Below, one piece after another: positions 16,537 through 24,876 of a stretch of 64,000 nt of DNA. The stretch comes from Streptomyces sp. HUAS 15-9. GTDB taxonomy: Bacteria; Actinomycetota; Actinomycetes; Streptomycetales; Streptomycetaceae. The stretch covers positions 62,001 to 126,000 of the forward strand of contig NZ_CP106799.1 in the NCBI RefSeq assembly GCF_025642155.1. The letters run 5' to 3'. Under the pieces are notes generated by a model, which worked only from the letters and a program-made list of their open reading frames with translations, was not told the DNA's origin and searched no databases. The position numbers and the translations under genes were made by a program. Positions within the stretch are counted from its first letter, which is position 1. Each line of letters begins with the position of its first letter.

Positions 16537-17907
16537 TCAGTGGGTGGGCACCCGGCCTTCGGACGCGTTTGGGTTCCCGCCCGCACCGACCGTGCTGCTT
16601 TCGTTGTCGGGTGCGGGTGGCCCCTGTGGGGCGGATTCGCCGTCGGCGGCCGCGGGAGGCAGGTGCGGGGCGGGTTCGGGAGCGGTGGTCATGGGAAGCC
16701 GCGCGTGCGGGACCGCCCTGTGGGCCGCCGGAGGTGCCAGGACGGCCGCCGTTGCGAAGAGAGCCGCTACCGCTGTCCAGCCCGCGCCCGAGCCGCTGCC
16801 GATGAATGACGTCAGGACCGCCGGGCCCACGATCGACTGGACCCCGTGGTGCAGTTGGAACGCCCCCAGGTACTCACCGCGGCGGTCGTCGGGGGCCAGC
16901 GCGAAGGCTAGGCCGTAGGACGCTCCGGCGTGCCACAGCTCCGCGGCCGTCATCACCAGGAAGGCCGCGGTCACCAGGGTTCCGGCGGCCCAGGGCGTCA
17001 GATCGCCACTGGGCACGAGGATGAGGCAGGCCAGGGCTCCGGCCAGGCCCGCGCGGCGGGCGACGCGGGCGGCGCCGGGCAGGTCGTCGGTGCCCTTGGC
17101 CGCGCGGACCTGGAGCAGCACGCACAGCACGGTGTTGAGGCCGATGAGGAGCGGGGTCAGGGTCGTGGGCAGGCCCGTGCCCACCACGATCCACAGGGGG
17201 ATGCCGACCGCCAGCACCGAGTCGTGCAGGGCCAGTACGGCGTTCACCCCGACGACCCGCAGGAACGGCACGTCACGCAGGGCGATGAAGCGGCCCGCGG
17301 CCGGTGGGGCGGGGTGGGCGGCGACGGCCGGCAGACGGTGCACCAGTACGGCGGCCACGACGAAGGTGACTCCGTTGGCGAGCGGGATGATCTGCAGGGC
17401 GCCGTCCGTGCCCACCGCGATGACCGCGGCGGCGGCCAGCGTGCCCAGGCCCATGCTGGCGTTGCCGACCGACCTGATCGCGGCGCGGGCCGTCACCCGG
17501 TCCTTCTCCGGCACCAGTTCGGCGATCAGGGACATGAAGGAGGGGCCCGTACCGAACTGCAGGGCACCTATGACCACGGAGAGGGCGACGAACTCCCAGG
17601 CCGCGTGGACCGCGGGGAGGAGGAGGTACGCGACACCGAGTAGCAACAGTAGGCGGCTGAGCAGGGGGCGGGCGCCGATCCGGTCGGCGACCATGCCGAA
17701 GAGCACCGACGCGAGCAGGCCGGTCAGCCCCGCCGCGGAGAGCGCGAGACCGATCTGGGCCGCGGTCAGGCCCGTGACCCGGGTGAGGTAGACGGCGGAG
17801 CCGGCCACGTACACGCCGACTCCGATCCCGTCGATGCCGTGCAGGACGGCCAGCCGCCGTGCGGGGGCGTTCAGGGAACGCAAGGGGGAACGCATAGGCG
17901 ATCGCAT
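16537..17907 (-). CDS. Major facilitator superfamily exporter
   Basis: 456 aa from the ATG preceded by CGGAGACACATC. About twelve hydrophobic helices are visible, with the MFS loop GMVADRIGARPLL between helices 2 and 3. The C-terminal 60 residues are a Pro/Ala-rich cytoplasmic tail. Probably a drug-type proton antiporter. It lies 76 bp after a GNAT gene in a leftward gene set starting with a small peptide gene, which makes export of that set's product a reasonable guess. Confidence 0.9.
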   Translation of the reverse strand: MRSPMRSPLRSLNAPARRLAVLHGIDGIGVGVYVAGSAVYLTRVTGLTAAQIGLALSAAGLTGLLASVLFGMVADRIGARPLLSRLLLLLGVAYLLLPAVHAAWEFVALSVVIGALQFGTGPSFMSLIAELVPEKDRVTARAAIRSVGNASMGLGTLAAAAVIAVGTDGALQIIPLANGVTFVVAAVLVHRLPAVAAHPAPPAAGRFIALRDVPFLRVVGVNAVLALHDSVLAVGIPLWIVVGTGLPTTLTPLLIGLNTVLCVLLQVRAAKGTDDLPGAARVARRAGLAGALACLILVPSGDLTPWAAGTLVTAAFLVMTAAELWHAGASYGLAFALAPDDRRGEYLGAFQLHHGVQSIVGPAVLTSFIGSGSGAGWTAVAALFATAAVLAPPAAHRAVPHARLPMTTAPEPAPHLPPAAADGESAPQGPPAPDNESSTVGAGGNPNASEGRVPTH

Positions 17908-17983
17908 GATGTGTCTCCGCTCGGAGAGACGTCGGCGGGACGGGGGCGAGACGTGGGCGGGATCTCCGCGAAGCCCCCGCGTC

Positions 17984-18493
17984 TCAGGGCGTGCGCAGGA
18001 CCGAGTAGATGAGCTGGTCGTGCCAGGCCCCCGCGCGCCACTGGGCGCGGCGGATGCGGCCCTCCAGCTCGAAGCCGGCCTTCTCCGCCGCGCGCTGCTC
18101 GGCGATGTTGTCGGCGTCGGTGCACACCTGGACGCGTTCGACGCGGGTGTGCTCGAAGAGGTAGTCGACGAGGAGGCGCTGCGCCCGGGTACCGACGCCC
18201 TGGCCGCGGTGCGCCGCGAAGAGGCCGATGGCGATCTCCCAGCAGGACGAGGTGTCCGCACGGCCCCACGCCCTGCGGAACCACTCGACGCGCCCCGCGA
18301 GGACGTCGTCAACGATGACGGACAGCATGTTCTCGTCGCCGCCGAGCAGTCCCCGCTCGTCGAGCAGCCGCCGCAGCCGTACGGTCGGCGTGTGGCCGAA
18401 CCACTGGTAGGCACCCGGCCCTTCCGGTCCGGCGAACTCCGCGTCGAACCGGTCCAGGTCGGCCGCGGTCACCGGGCGCAGCGCCACACTCAT
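17984..18493 (-). CDS. GNAT-family N-acetyltransferase
   Basis: 169 aa. Acetyl-CoA-binding motif A is clear: IGLFAAHRGQGVGTRAQRLLVDYLF, followed by VQVCTDADNIAEQRAAEKAGFELEG. This is close to RimJ/RimL-like acetyltransferases, which acetylate N-termini or small amines. Its ATG overlaps the stop of the preceding oxygenase gene as ATGA, so it is translated with it. In the proposed RiPP operon it could acetylate the peptide N-terminus or protect the producer; inference only. Confidence 0.9.
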   Translation of the reverse strand: MSVALRPVTAADLDRFDAEFAGPEGPGAYQWFGHTPTVRLRRLLDERGLLGGDENMLSVIVDDVLAGRVEWFRRAWGRADTSSCWEIAIGLFAAHRGQGVGTRAQRLLVDYLFEHTRVERVQVCTDADNIAEQRAAEKAGFELEGRIRRAQWRAGAWHDQLIYSVLRTP

Positions 18494-19368
18494 CCGCGGT
18501 GCCCGGCCTTCAGTCGTACGGCCTGCTTGAGCACCTGGTCCGCGTCGGCCGCCGCCAGGGTGTCGGCCACGAGCGCGCGCAGCCGGGCCAGCCGTTCGGT
18601 CAGGGACAGCGTGTGGTGCTCCTCGGTGAGCGCCTCGTACTCGGGGTGCCCGAGCAGTTCGGCGAGGAACACATTGGCGAGGTCCTTGGTGCCGGGCTCC
18701 TCGATGGTGACGGCGATGTGGAGGGAGTTGCCGATCCGGGCGGTGGCGGAGTGCGGGGTGCCGTGCGGCATGTACAGCACGTCGCCGGGCCTCAGGGTGA
18801 CCTCCATGCGGCGATCGTAGGGGATCACCCCGCCGGCGTAGCGGTCGGAGTCGCTGGTCGACGTCTCGTCGAGCCGGCCCAGCACCCAGTCCTTGACGCC
18901 CGCGATCTGCAGGACGAGCACATGGGAGCCGTCCATGTGGGCCGCGATCGCGGTCTTGCCGGGCGGGGAGAGGAAGACGAACGACTCCAACTCGGCCCGG
19001 AACTCCGGCTCCAGGGCGCGGACCAGGTCCCGCAGCCGGGGGTGCCAGTGCTCGGGCTGGCTGAACTTGAAGGTGCCGCCGGCCGCGAAGTCCCGTTTGA
19101 TCTGCTCGGGGTTGATGTAGCCGGGCACGCGGTGACCGACGATCGTACGCGGCCGGGTCATCTCCGAGATCGCGGTGCGCACGCCCTCGTCGAACGAGGT
19201 GAAGTACGGGCGGATCAGCAGCCCGCAGTCCACCTCCTCCCACATCTCCTGCTCGGTGATGAGCCCGGTGAGGTCGGCCCGGGAGCGGAACACCGCGGGC
19301 TGGCTCGCCCAGTGGTCCCGGAAGAAGACCTCGGTGTCGCCGACCAGGTCCTCGAGTGTGATGGTCAT
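18490..19368 (-). CDS. JmjC/cupin-type 2-oxoglutarate-dependent oxygenase, second of a pair
   Basis: 292 aa. The double-stranded beta-helix carries the iron triad: H144-M-D146 in AAHMDGSHVLVLQ and the distal His206 in MPHGTPHSATA. This pattern belongs to the JmjC/cupin_8 hydroxylases related to ribosomal oxygenases, which hydroxylate His, Arg, Asn or Asp side chains of proteins or peptides. The C-terminal 80 residues are helical (winged-helix-like region in this family). It overlaps the preceding oxygenase gene by four bases and the GNAT gene by four. The small peptide at 20329-20469 is the obvious candidate substrate. Confidence 0.88.
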   Translation of the reverse strand: MTITLEDLVGDTEVFFRDHWASQPAVFRSRADLTGLITEQEMWEEVDCGLLIRPYFTSFDEGVRTAISEMTRPRTIVGHRVPGYINPEQIKRDFAAGGTFKFSQPEHWHPRLRDLVRALEPEFRAELESFVFLSPPGKTAIAAHMDGSHVLVLQIAGVKDWVLGRLDETSTSDSDRYAGGVIPYDRRMEVTLRPGDVLYMPHGTPHSATARIGNSLHIAVTIEEPGTKDLANVFLAELLGHPEYEALTEEHHTLSLTERLARLRALVADTLAAADADQVLKQAVRLKAGHRG

Positions 19369-20225
19369 CCGGTCACCTCCCGCATGGCCGTGAGGGCGGC
19401 GTTCGCCCAGGTGTCGTCGTCGAGCGTGCGGGCGGAGCCGAGCAGCGCGGAGCGCACGTTCTCGGTCCGCTCCTCCAGGGTGGTCGCGTGGAAGCGGTGG
19501 GCCAACTCCCAGTCGTTCGCCAGGAGATGGGTGGCGAGCGCTTCGAGCAGATCGTCGGGCGTCGGCTCGGTGAGGGTGAAGGTCAGGTGGAAGGAGTCAC
19601 CGTCGCGGGCGATCGCGTCGTGCGGCCAGCCGTGCGGCAGGTACAGCACGTCACCCGGTTCGAGCACGAACGTGTGGGTCGGTTCCTGCGCGTCCACGTC
19701 GAGGCCGGCGTCGCCGCGCACCTGACCCTCCTGCGCGTACAGCTGCCACTCCTTGCGGCCCTCCAGCTGGACGGCCACGACGTGCGAGGCGTCGCGGTGC
19801 GGCAGCATGCCCCGGCTCTCCGGCGGGGTCCAGAAGACGTACGAGGCCACCGCGACCGGGGCCGCCGCCTCCAGCTCCTCCACGACGGAACGGGTGGGCC
19901 GGTGCCAGTCGGACAGCTGGTTGAGCTTGAGAGTGCCGCCTGCCGACATGAGCCGGTGGATCGCGGCGCGGTCGGGGAAGCCCGGCCGTTCGTGCCCGAT
20001 CACGTCGCGGGACGTGGTGTAGGCACGCTCGTGCGGTACGGCGCCCTGCCGCAGGACGGAGAAGTACGGCCAGCGCAGCAGGCTGGACTCCAGCCTGTCC
20101 TCGACGACGGCGGAGGAGATGCAGCCGGCGGGATCGACCGCGCCGCGGAGGATCCGGAATTCCTTGTTCCAGGCGTCGGCGAAGATACCCTCGCCGCGCA
20201 GAGTCTCTACGAGTGATGTGGTCAA
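19365..20225 (-). CDS. JmjC/cupin-type 2-oxoglutarate-dependent oxygenase, first of a pair
   Basis: 286 aa. Iron ligands are visible as H143-R-D145 in LPHRDASHVVAVQ and His202 in LPHGWPHDAIA, with the typical LEPGDVLYLPHGWPH strand-turn. The start is a TTG after GGGGG; no ATG or GTG in frame lies nearby upstream, so the start is less certain. It is a paralogue of the next gene and overlaps it by ATGA. It follows the 46-residue peptide gene by 103 bp, with a hairpin between. Hydroxylation of that peptide is inferred from context. Confidence 0.87.
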   Translation of the reverse strand: MTTSLVETLRGEGIFADAWNKEFRILRGAVDPAGCISSAVVEDRLESSLLRWPYFSVLRQGAVPHERAYTTSRDVIGHERPGFPDRAAIHRLMSAGGTLKLNQLSDWHRPTRSVVEELEAAAPVAVASYVFWTPPESRGMLPHRDASHVVAVQLEGRKEWQLYAQEGQVRGDAGLDVDAQEPTHTFVLEPGDVLYLPHGWPHDAIARDGDSFHLTFTLTEPTPDDLLEALATHLLANDWELAHRFHATTLEERTENVRSALLGSARTLDDDTWANAALTAMREVTG

Positions 20226-20298
20226 CCCGACCCCCAGGGCTCCGTTGGCTTCCGTGTCCGGGCGCCGGCCGGAGGGCGCGGTGAGGTTCTCCGGGAAT

Positions 20299-20317
20299 GC
20301 TCCCCGGCCGGCGGAGC
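20299..20317. promoter_or_regulatory. Hairpin between peptide and oxygenase genes
   Basis: GCTCC and GGAGC pair around a GC-rich loop on either strand. A weak hairpin after a precursor gene often lowers expression of the downstream enzyme genes; that role is inference. Confidence 0.4.
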
Positions 20318-20328
20318 CGTCTGGACTG

Positions 20329-20469
20329 TCAGGCGTTGGAGATCTGGTTCATGATCGTCTTCGGCGAGTCGAAGGCGTCCTCCTCCTCGCCGGCGATCTG
20401 GGTCTGCGCCAGCTCCTCCGGGTTCTCGGAGTTGCCCTCGATGGCGTTCTTCGTGTCACGAATACCCAT
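20329..20469 (-). CDS. Small peptide, putative RiPP precursor
   Basis: 46 aa: an acidic, polar peptide starting MGIRDTKNAIEGNSENPEE and ending in SPKTIMNQISNA. GGAGG stands five bases before the ATG, an excellent ribosome site. It has no signal peptide and no cysteine. It is the first gene of a tight leftward set: two JmjC oxygenases, GNAT, MFS exporter, AAC(3). That order (peptide, modifying enzymes, transporter) is typical of ribosomally made, modified peptides. The acidic first 33 residues would be the leader and the C-terminal Asn/Ile/Met-rich part the core. Not matched to a family I know; assignment rests on context. Confidence 0.7.
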   Translation of the reverse strand: MGIRDTKNAIEGNSENPEELAQTQIAGEEEDAFDSPKTIMNQISNA

Positions 20470-20676
20470 GTCAGCCTCCAGCAGGCAGTGGGGGTCCCGC
20501 CGCGGATGTACGACGGACTGCCCGAGATCGTGACAAGTCGGCCTAGCAGGGCAATGGACTTCGCCTGGACCCCTCGTGCCCCGCACCCCTGTCCGACGAG
20601 CCAGGCTCCCGAGCCCCTCCCGATCTGACAGAAAGCGCCTGATCACACAGGGAGTTCGGGTGTTATGGTCCCTCGC

Positions 20677-21237
20677 ATGGCTGAACTGATCGCCCCCACG
20701 GGACGGCTGCGTTCCTCGTGGCTCACGGCGCGGGACGAGTGGCGGCCCGGTGCTCACCAGGACGGGGCCGGCCTGCGTCTGGTCGGTGACGACGACCTCG
20801 ACAGCCCGGAAGGGTTCGCCTCGTGGGTCGAGCGACTGCGCCGGCAGTCGGACCGGTCGCTGCCTGTCGGGGAAGGGCGCGTCCACGCCACCCACTGGTG
20901 GATCGTCGACGGCGAGACATACCTCGGGGCCATCGACCTCCGGCACTATCTGAACGCCTTTCTGCTGGAAGGCGGCGGACACATCGGCTACAGCGTCCGG
21001 CCTTCCGCCAGGCGACGCGGACTGGCCTCATGGGCGCTGGGAACGGTTCTGCTCAAGGCACCGGCGCTCGGTCTGGACCGCGTCCTCCTCACCTGCGACG
21101 ACGGCAACGTCGGCTCGGCACGCACCATCGAGAACAACGGCGGCGTCCTCGAAGATGTGCGCAGCACCGAGACCGGGGTCAAGCGCCGCTACTGGATCAC
21201 TCTCGACGACGCCGGCCACGTTCGATACGTGCCCTAA
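20677..21237 (+). CDS. GNAT-family N-acetyltransferase
   Basis: 186 aa from the second ATG (MAELIAPTG); an ATG four codons earlier is possible and better spaced from AGGGAG. The acetyl-CoA site is GGHIGYSVRPSARRRGLASWALG, followed by VLLTCDDGNVGSARTIENNGG, a pattern common in predicted GNATs of Streptomyces. It transfers an acetyl group to an unknown amine. It is divergent from the putative peptide operon and convergent with the tpg-like gene, overlapping it by four bases at the stops. Confidence 0.85.
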   Translation: MAELIAPTGRLRSSWLTARDEWRPGAHQDGAGLRLVGDDDLDSPEGFASWVERLRRQSDRSLPVGEGRVHATHWWIVDGETYLGAIDLRHYLNAFLLEGGGHIGYSVRPSARRRGLASWALGTVLLKAPALGLDRVLLTCDDGNVGSARTIENNGGVLEDVRSTETGVKRRYWITLDDAGHVRYVP

Positions 21238-21788
21238 TAGCCCAGTTCGAGTTCCTGGATGTCGGTGAACTCCACCGACAGTCCCTCCGCGCGGCGGTTG
21301 CGGTCCCGGAAGTACATCTCGCCCAGGCCCTCGGCCAGGATGGCCTGCAACTGCCGTTCGGTGGCGCCGGCGTCCTGGGCGGCGAAGAGGCGGGAGGCGT
21401 ACTCGGGGGGCAGGGCCTGGTTGATGTAGCGGACCCGGGGGTCGTCGCTGGTGCCGGGGGCCGCCGTGAAGCCGAAGCGGGCGCGCGTCGACACGAAGAT
21501 CCCGCCCGTGGCGGCCGCCTGCCGACGGGCCCGTTCCCGCACGCGCGGCTGCCAGCGCCTGCGGGTCTCGGCCGCGAGCTTCTCTGCCAGGTCATGGCGG
21601 GGGCGCTTCAGCTGGCCCTTGACGTAACGCTCCACCGTGCGCTGCGTGACGCCCAGCAGCTCGGCCACCTGCCGGGTGCCCTTCAACTGCCGTACCAGGA
21701 AACGCATCTGTGCCTGCGCCGACCTGGGGACAGGGCGCGTGAAGTGCTCGGCGGCGGCCACGTCGAGCGTGTCCCCGATACCGACCAT
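21234..21788 (-). CDS. tpg: Telomere terminal protein (Tpg-like)
   Basis: 184 aa, the size of Streptomyces Tpg proteins. The N-terminal part has a helix-turn-helix (VAELLGVTQRTVERYVKGQLKRP) and a basic segment, followed by RYINQALPPEYASRLFAAQDAG typical of this family. Tpg becomes covalently bound to the 5' ends of linear chromosomes and plasmids and primes end patching. Its usual partner Tap is encoded just upstream in classical tap-tpg operons, but I see no tap gene here; upstream on this strand is a GNAT in the opposite direction side and no helicase-like protein. So this is a solitary copy, perhaps near a chromosome end or from a linear plasmid. Confidence 0.88.
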   Translation of the reverse strand: MVGIGDTLDVAAAEHFTRPVPRSAQAQMRFLVRQLKGTRQVAELLGVTQRTVERYVKGQLKRPRHDLAEKLAAETRRRWQPRVRERARRQAAATGGIFVSTRARFGFTAAPGTSDDPRVRYINQALPPEYASRLFAAQDAGATERQLQAILAEGLGEMYFRDRNRRAEGLSVEFTDIQELELGY

Positions 21789-21846
21789 CGCCTCGCCCTG
21801 CTTTCCTCGCTCCGCCTGTCGTCGCAGACGTTACAGGCCGAGCCGG

Positions 21847-22845
21847 TCAGCGGACCGTCCAGGTGTCGCCGCCGGTCAGCAGCGCGGCCAGGTCTCCCTT
21901 GCCGTTCTGCTCGACCGCCGTGTCCAGCTGGTCGGCCATTTCGGTGTCGTAGACGGGGCGGTCGACGGAGCGGAAGACCCCGATGGGGGTGTGGCGCAGG
22001 GTGTCCGGGTCGGCCAGGCGGGAGAGGGCGAACGCGGTGGTGGGGGATGCGGTGTGGGCGTCGTGGACGAGGATGCGGTGCTCGTTGTCGGGGGTGACGG
22101 TGACGACTTCCAGGTCGCCGGTGGTGGTGTTGCGGACGACTCCGCGGGTGTTGTCGGGGCCGAAGCGGATGGGCTCGCCGTGTTCGAGGCGGATGACGGC
22201 TTCCTGGGCGGTCTGCTGGTCCTTGAGGGCGTCGAAGGCGCCGTCGTTGAAGATGTTGCAGTTCTGGTAGATCTCGATGAGTGCGGTGCCGGGGTGGGTG
22301 GCGGCGGCGCGCAGGACCGAGGTGAGGTGTTTGCGGTCGGAGTCGAGGGTGCGGGCGACGAAGGACGCCTCGGCTCCGATGGCCAGCGAGACCGGGTTGA
22401 AGGGCGCGTCCAGGGAGCCCATGGGCGTGGATTTGGTGATCTTGCCGACTTCGGAGGTCGGGGAGTACTGGCCCTTGGTCAGGCCGTAGATCCGGTTGTT
22501 GAACAGGAGGATCTTGAGGTTGACGTTGCGGCGCAGGGCGTGGATGAGGTGGTTGCCGCCGATGGACAGGGCGTCTCCGTCGCCGGTGACGACCCAGACG
22601 GACAGGTCGCGGCGGGAGGTGGCCAGGCCGGTGGCGATGGCGGGGGCGCGGCCGTGGATGGAGTGCATGCCGTACGTGTTCATGTAGTACGGGAAGCGGG
22701 AGGAGCAGCCGATGCCGGAGACGAAGACGATGTTCTCCCTGGCCAGGCCGAGTTCGGGCATGAAGCCCTGGACCGCGGCCAGGATCGCGTAGTCACCGCA
22801 GCCGGGGCACCAGCGCACCTCCTGGTCCGTCTTGAAGTCCTTCAT
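21847..22845 (-). CDS. korB: 2-oxoacid:ferredoxin oxidoreductase beta subunit
   Basis: 332 aa from ATG 22845. It has CPGCGDY near the start (iron-sulfur ligands) and the thiamine diphosphate/Mg motif GDGDALSIGGNHLIHALRRN. With KorA it converts 2-oxoglutarate (or another 2-oxoacid) and CoA to acyl-CoA, CO2 and reduced ferredoxin. Streptomyces KorB usually begins about 26 residues earlier; that extension is encoded here (MAETSTEGAG start at 22923) but runs into a stop, consistent with one base missing near 22850. The internal ATG keeps the whole enzyme core. Immediately follows korA. Confidence 0.88.
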   Translation of the reverse strand: MKDFKTDQEVRWCPGCGDYAILAAVQGFMPELGLARENIVFVSGIGCSSRFPYYMNTYGMHSIHGRAPAIATGLATSRRDLSVWVVTGDGDALSIGGNHLIHALRRNVNLKILLFNNRIYGLTKGQYSPTSEVGKITKSTPMGSLDAPFNPVSLAIGAEASFVARTLDSDRKHLTSVLRAAATHPGTALIEIYQNCNIFNDGAFDALKDQQTAQEAVIRLEHGEPIRFGPDNTRGVVRNTTTGDLEVVTVTPDNEHRILVHDAHTASPTTAFALSRLADPDTLRHTPIGVFRSVDRPVYDTEMADQLDTAVEQNGKGDLAALLTGGDTWTVR

Positions 22846-22914
22846 GGACTGCGGCCCTCGGCCTTCGGAACCAGCGAGAGCGCCTCGATCGTGCCCGCGC
22901 CTTCCGTGGACGTC

Positions 22915-24812
22915 TCAGCCATCGATGGCCTCCTTGAGCGCCTTGGCAAGCTGTTCCGCTTTGAACGGCATGCCGTTGACCTGGTTGTACGAGTGGGCGT
23001 CCACCAGGTACTTCGCCCGGACGAGCAGGGCGAGCTGCCCGAGGTTCATCTCGGGGATCACCACCTTGTCGTAACGCTTCAGCACCGCTGCGAGATTCCC
23101 CGGGAACGGGTTGAGGTGGCGCAGGTGGGCCTGCGCGATGGATTCACCGGCCGTGCGCAGGCGGCGCACCGCGGCGGTGATGGGCCCGTAGGTCGAGCCC
23201 CAGCCCAGGACGAGGGTGGTGGCCTGGTGCGGGTCGTCGACCTCGATGTCGGGGACGGTGATGCCGTCGATCTTGGCCTGGCGGGTACGGACCATGAAGT
23301 CGTGGTTGGCCGGGTCGTAGGAGATGTTGCCCGTGCCGTCCTGCTTCTCGATCCCGCCGATCCGGTGCTCGAGCCCCGGCGTGCCCGGCACCGCCCACGG
23401 CCGGGCCAGGGTGTGCGGGTCGCGCTGGTAGGGCCAGAACACCTCGCTGCCGTCGTCCAGGGTGTGGTTGGGGCCCTGGGCGAACTGCACGCTCAGATCC
23501 GGCAGCTCCTCCAGCTCCGGGATCCGCCACGGCTCCGAACCGTTGGCCAGATAGCCGTCCGAGAGCAGCATCACCGGCGTGCGGTAGGCCAGCGCGATCC
23601 GGGCCGCCTCCAGCGCCGCGTCGAAGCAGTCCGCGGGGGTCTGCGGCGCGATCACCGGGACCGGGGCCTCGCCGTTGCGGCCGTACATCGCCTGCAGCAG
23701 ATCCGCCTGCTCCGTCTTCGTCGGCAGCCCCGTCGACGGCCCGCCCCGCTGGATGTCGATCACCAGCAGCGGCAGCTCCAGCGACACGGCAAGCCCGACC
23801 GTCTCCGACTTCAGCGCCACCCCGGCCCCGACGTCGTCGTCACCGCCAGGCAGCCGCCGAACGCCGCACCCAGCGCCGCACCGATCCCGGCGATCTCGTC
23901 CTCCGCCTGGAACGTACGCACCCCGAAGTTCTTGTGCTTCGACAGCTCGTGCAGGATGTCCGAGGTAGGCGTGATCGGATACGAACCCAAGAACAGCGGC
24001 AGATCCGCCTGCCGGGACGCGGCCACCAGACCGTACGCCAGCGCCAGGTTCCCGGAGATGTTGCGGTACAGACCCGGCCCAAACGCCGTCGCCGCCGGCG
24101 CCACCTCGTAGGAGACCGCGAAGTCCTCGGTCGTCTCACCGAAGTTCCAGCCCGCCCGAAACGCCGCAATGTTCGCCTCGGCGATCTGCGGCTTCTTCGC
24201 GAACTTCGCCCGCAGGAACTTCTCCGTGCCCTCCGTGGGCCGGTGATACATCCACGACAGCAGACCCAGCGCGAACATGTTCTTGCTGCGCTCGGCCTCC
24301 TTGCGCGACAGCGCGAACTCCTTGAGCGCCTGGACCGTCAGCGTCGTCAACGGCACCGGATGCAGGCTGTAACCGTCCAGCGAACCGTCCTCCAGCGGGC
24401 TGGCCGCATACCCGACCTTCTGCATCGCCCGCCCGGTGAACTCGTCGGTGTTGACGATGATCTCCGCACCGCGCGGCAGATCCCCGATGTTCGCCTTCAG
24501 CGCGGCCGGGTTCATCGCGACCAGCACGTTCGGCGCGTCCCCCGGGGTGAGGATGTCGTGGTCGGCGAAGTGCAGCTGGAACGACGAAACCCCCGGCAGC
24601 GTCCCGGCGGGGGCACGGATCTCGGCCGGGAAGTTCGGAAGCGTGGACAGGTCGTTGCCGAAGGACGCCGTCTCGGACGTGAACCGGTCACCGGTGAGCT
24701 GCATACCGTCACCCGAGTCCCCCGCGAACCGGATGATCACCCGATCGAGGCGGTGGATCTCCTTGGCGGGGGACGGTGTCGTTCCGGGAGGCGAGGTGGT
24801 TTCCACGGACAT
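22915..24812 (-). pseudogene. korA: 2-oxoacid:ferredoxin oxidoreductase alpha subunit, frameshifted
   Basis: Two consecutive frames together make one KorA of about 630 aa. The first (24812 to about 23811) holds the gamma-like domain (RFAGDSGDGMQLTGDRF) and the start of the alpha domain, ending TTTSGPGWR-stop. The second (about 23820 to 22915) continues at once with ALKSETVGLAVSLELPLLVI. Restoring one C in the run at 23818-23827 rejoins them through the conserved TSGPG. So the gene is broken by a single-base deletion, real or a homopolymer read error. Since Kor is central to metabolism and korB also shows a suspected indel, error is a serious possibility. Confidence 0.85.
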
Positions 24813-24876
24813 GCGCCAGAGGCTAATCAGGCGCATTAGAGGGGCGCTCGTGCGTGATGCTCCGCGTCCGTAGTGT

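Noticed and set aside
15578..16809. Continuation of the phosphotransferase frame for 400 codons beyond its natural end
   Set aside because: Runs antisense through AAC(3) and the MFS 3' end; it is an artefact of the frameshift, not a fusion protein.
21637..24111. 824-codon + frame across korB/korA
   Set aside because: Antisense shadow of the kor genes; no recognisable motifs.
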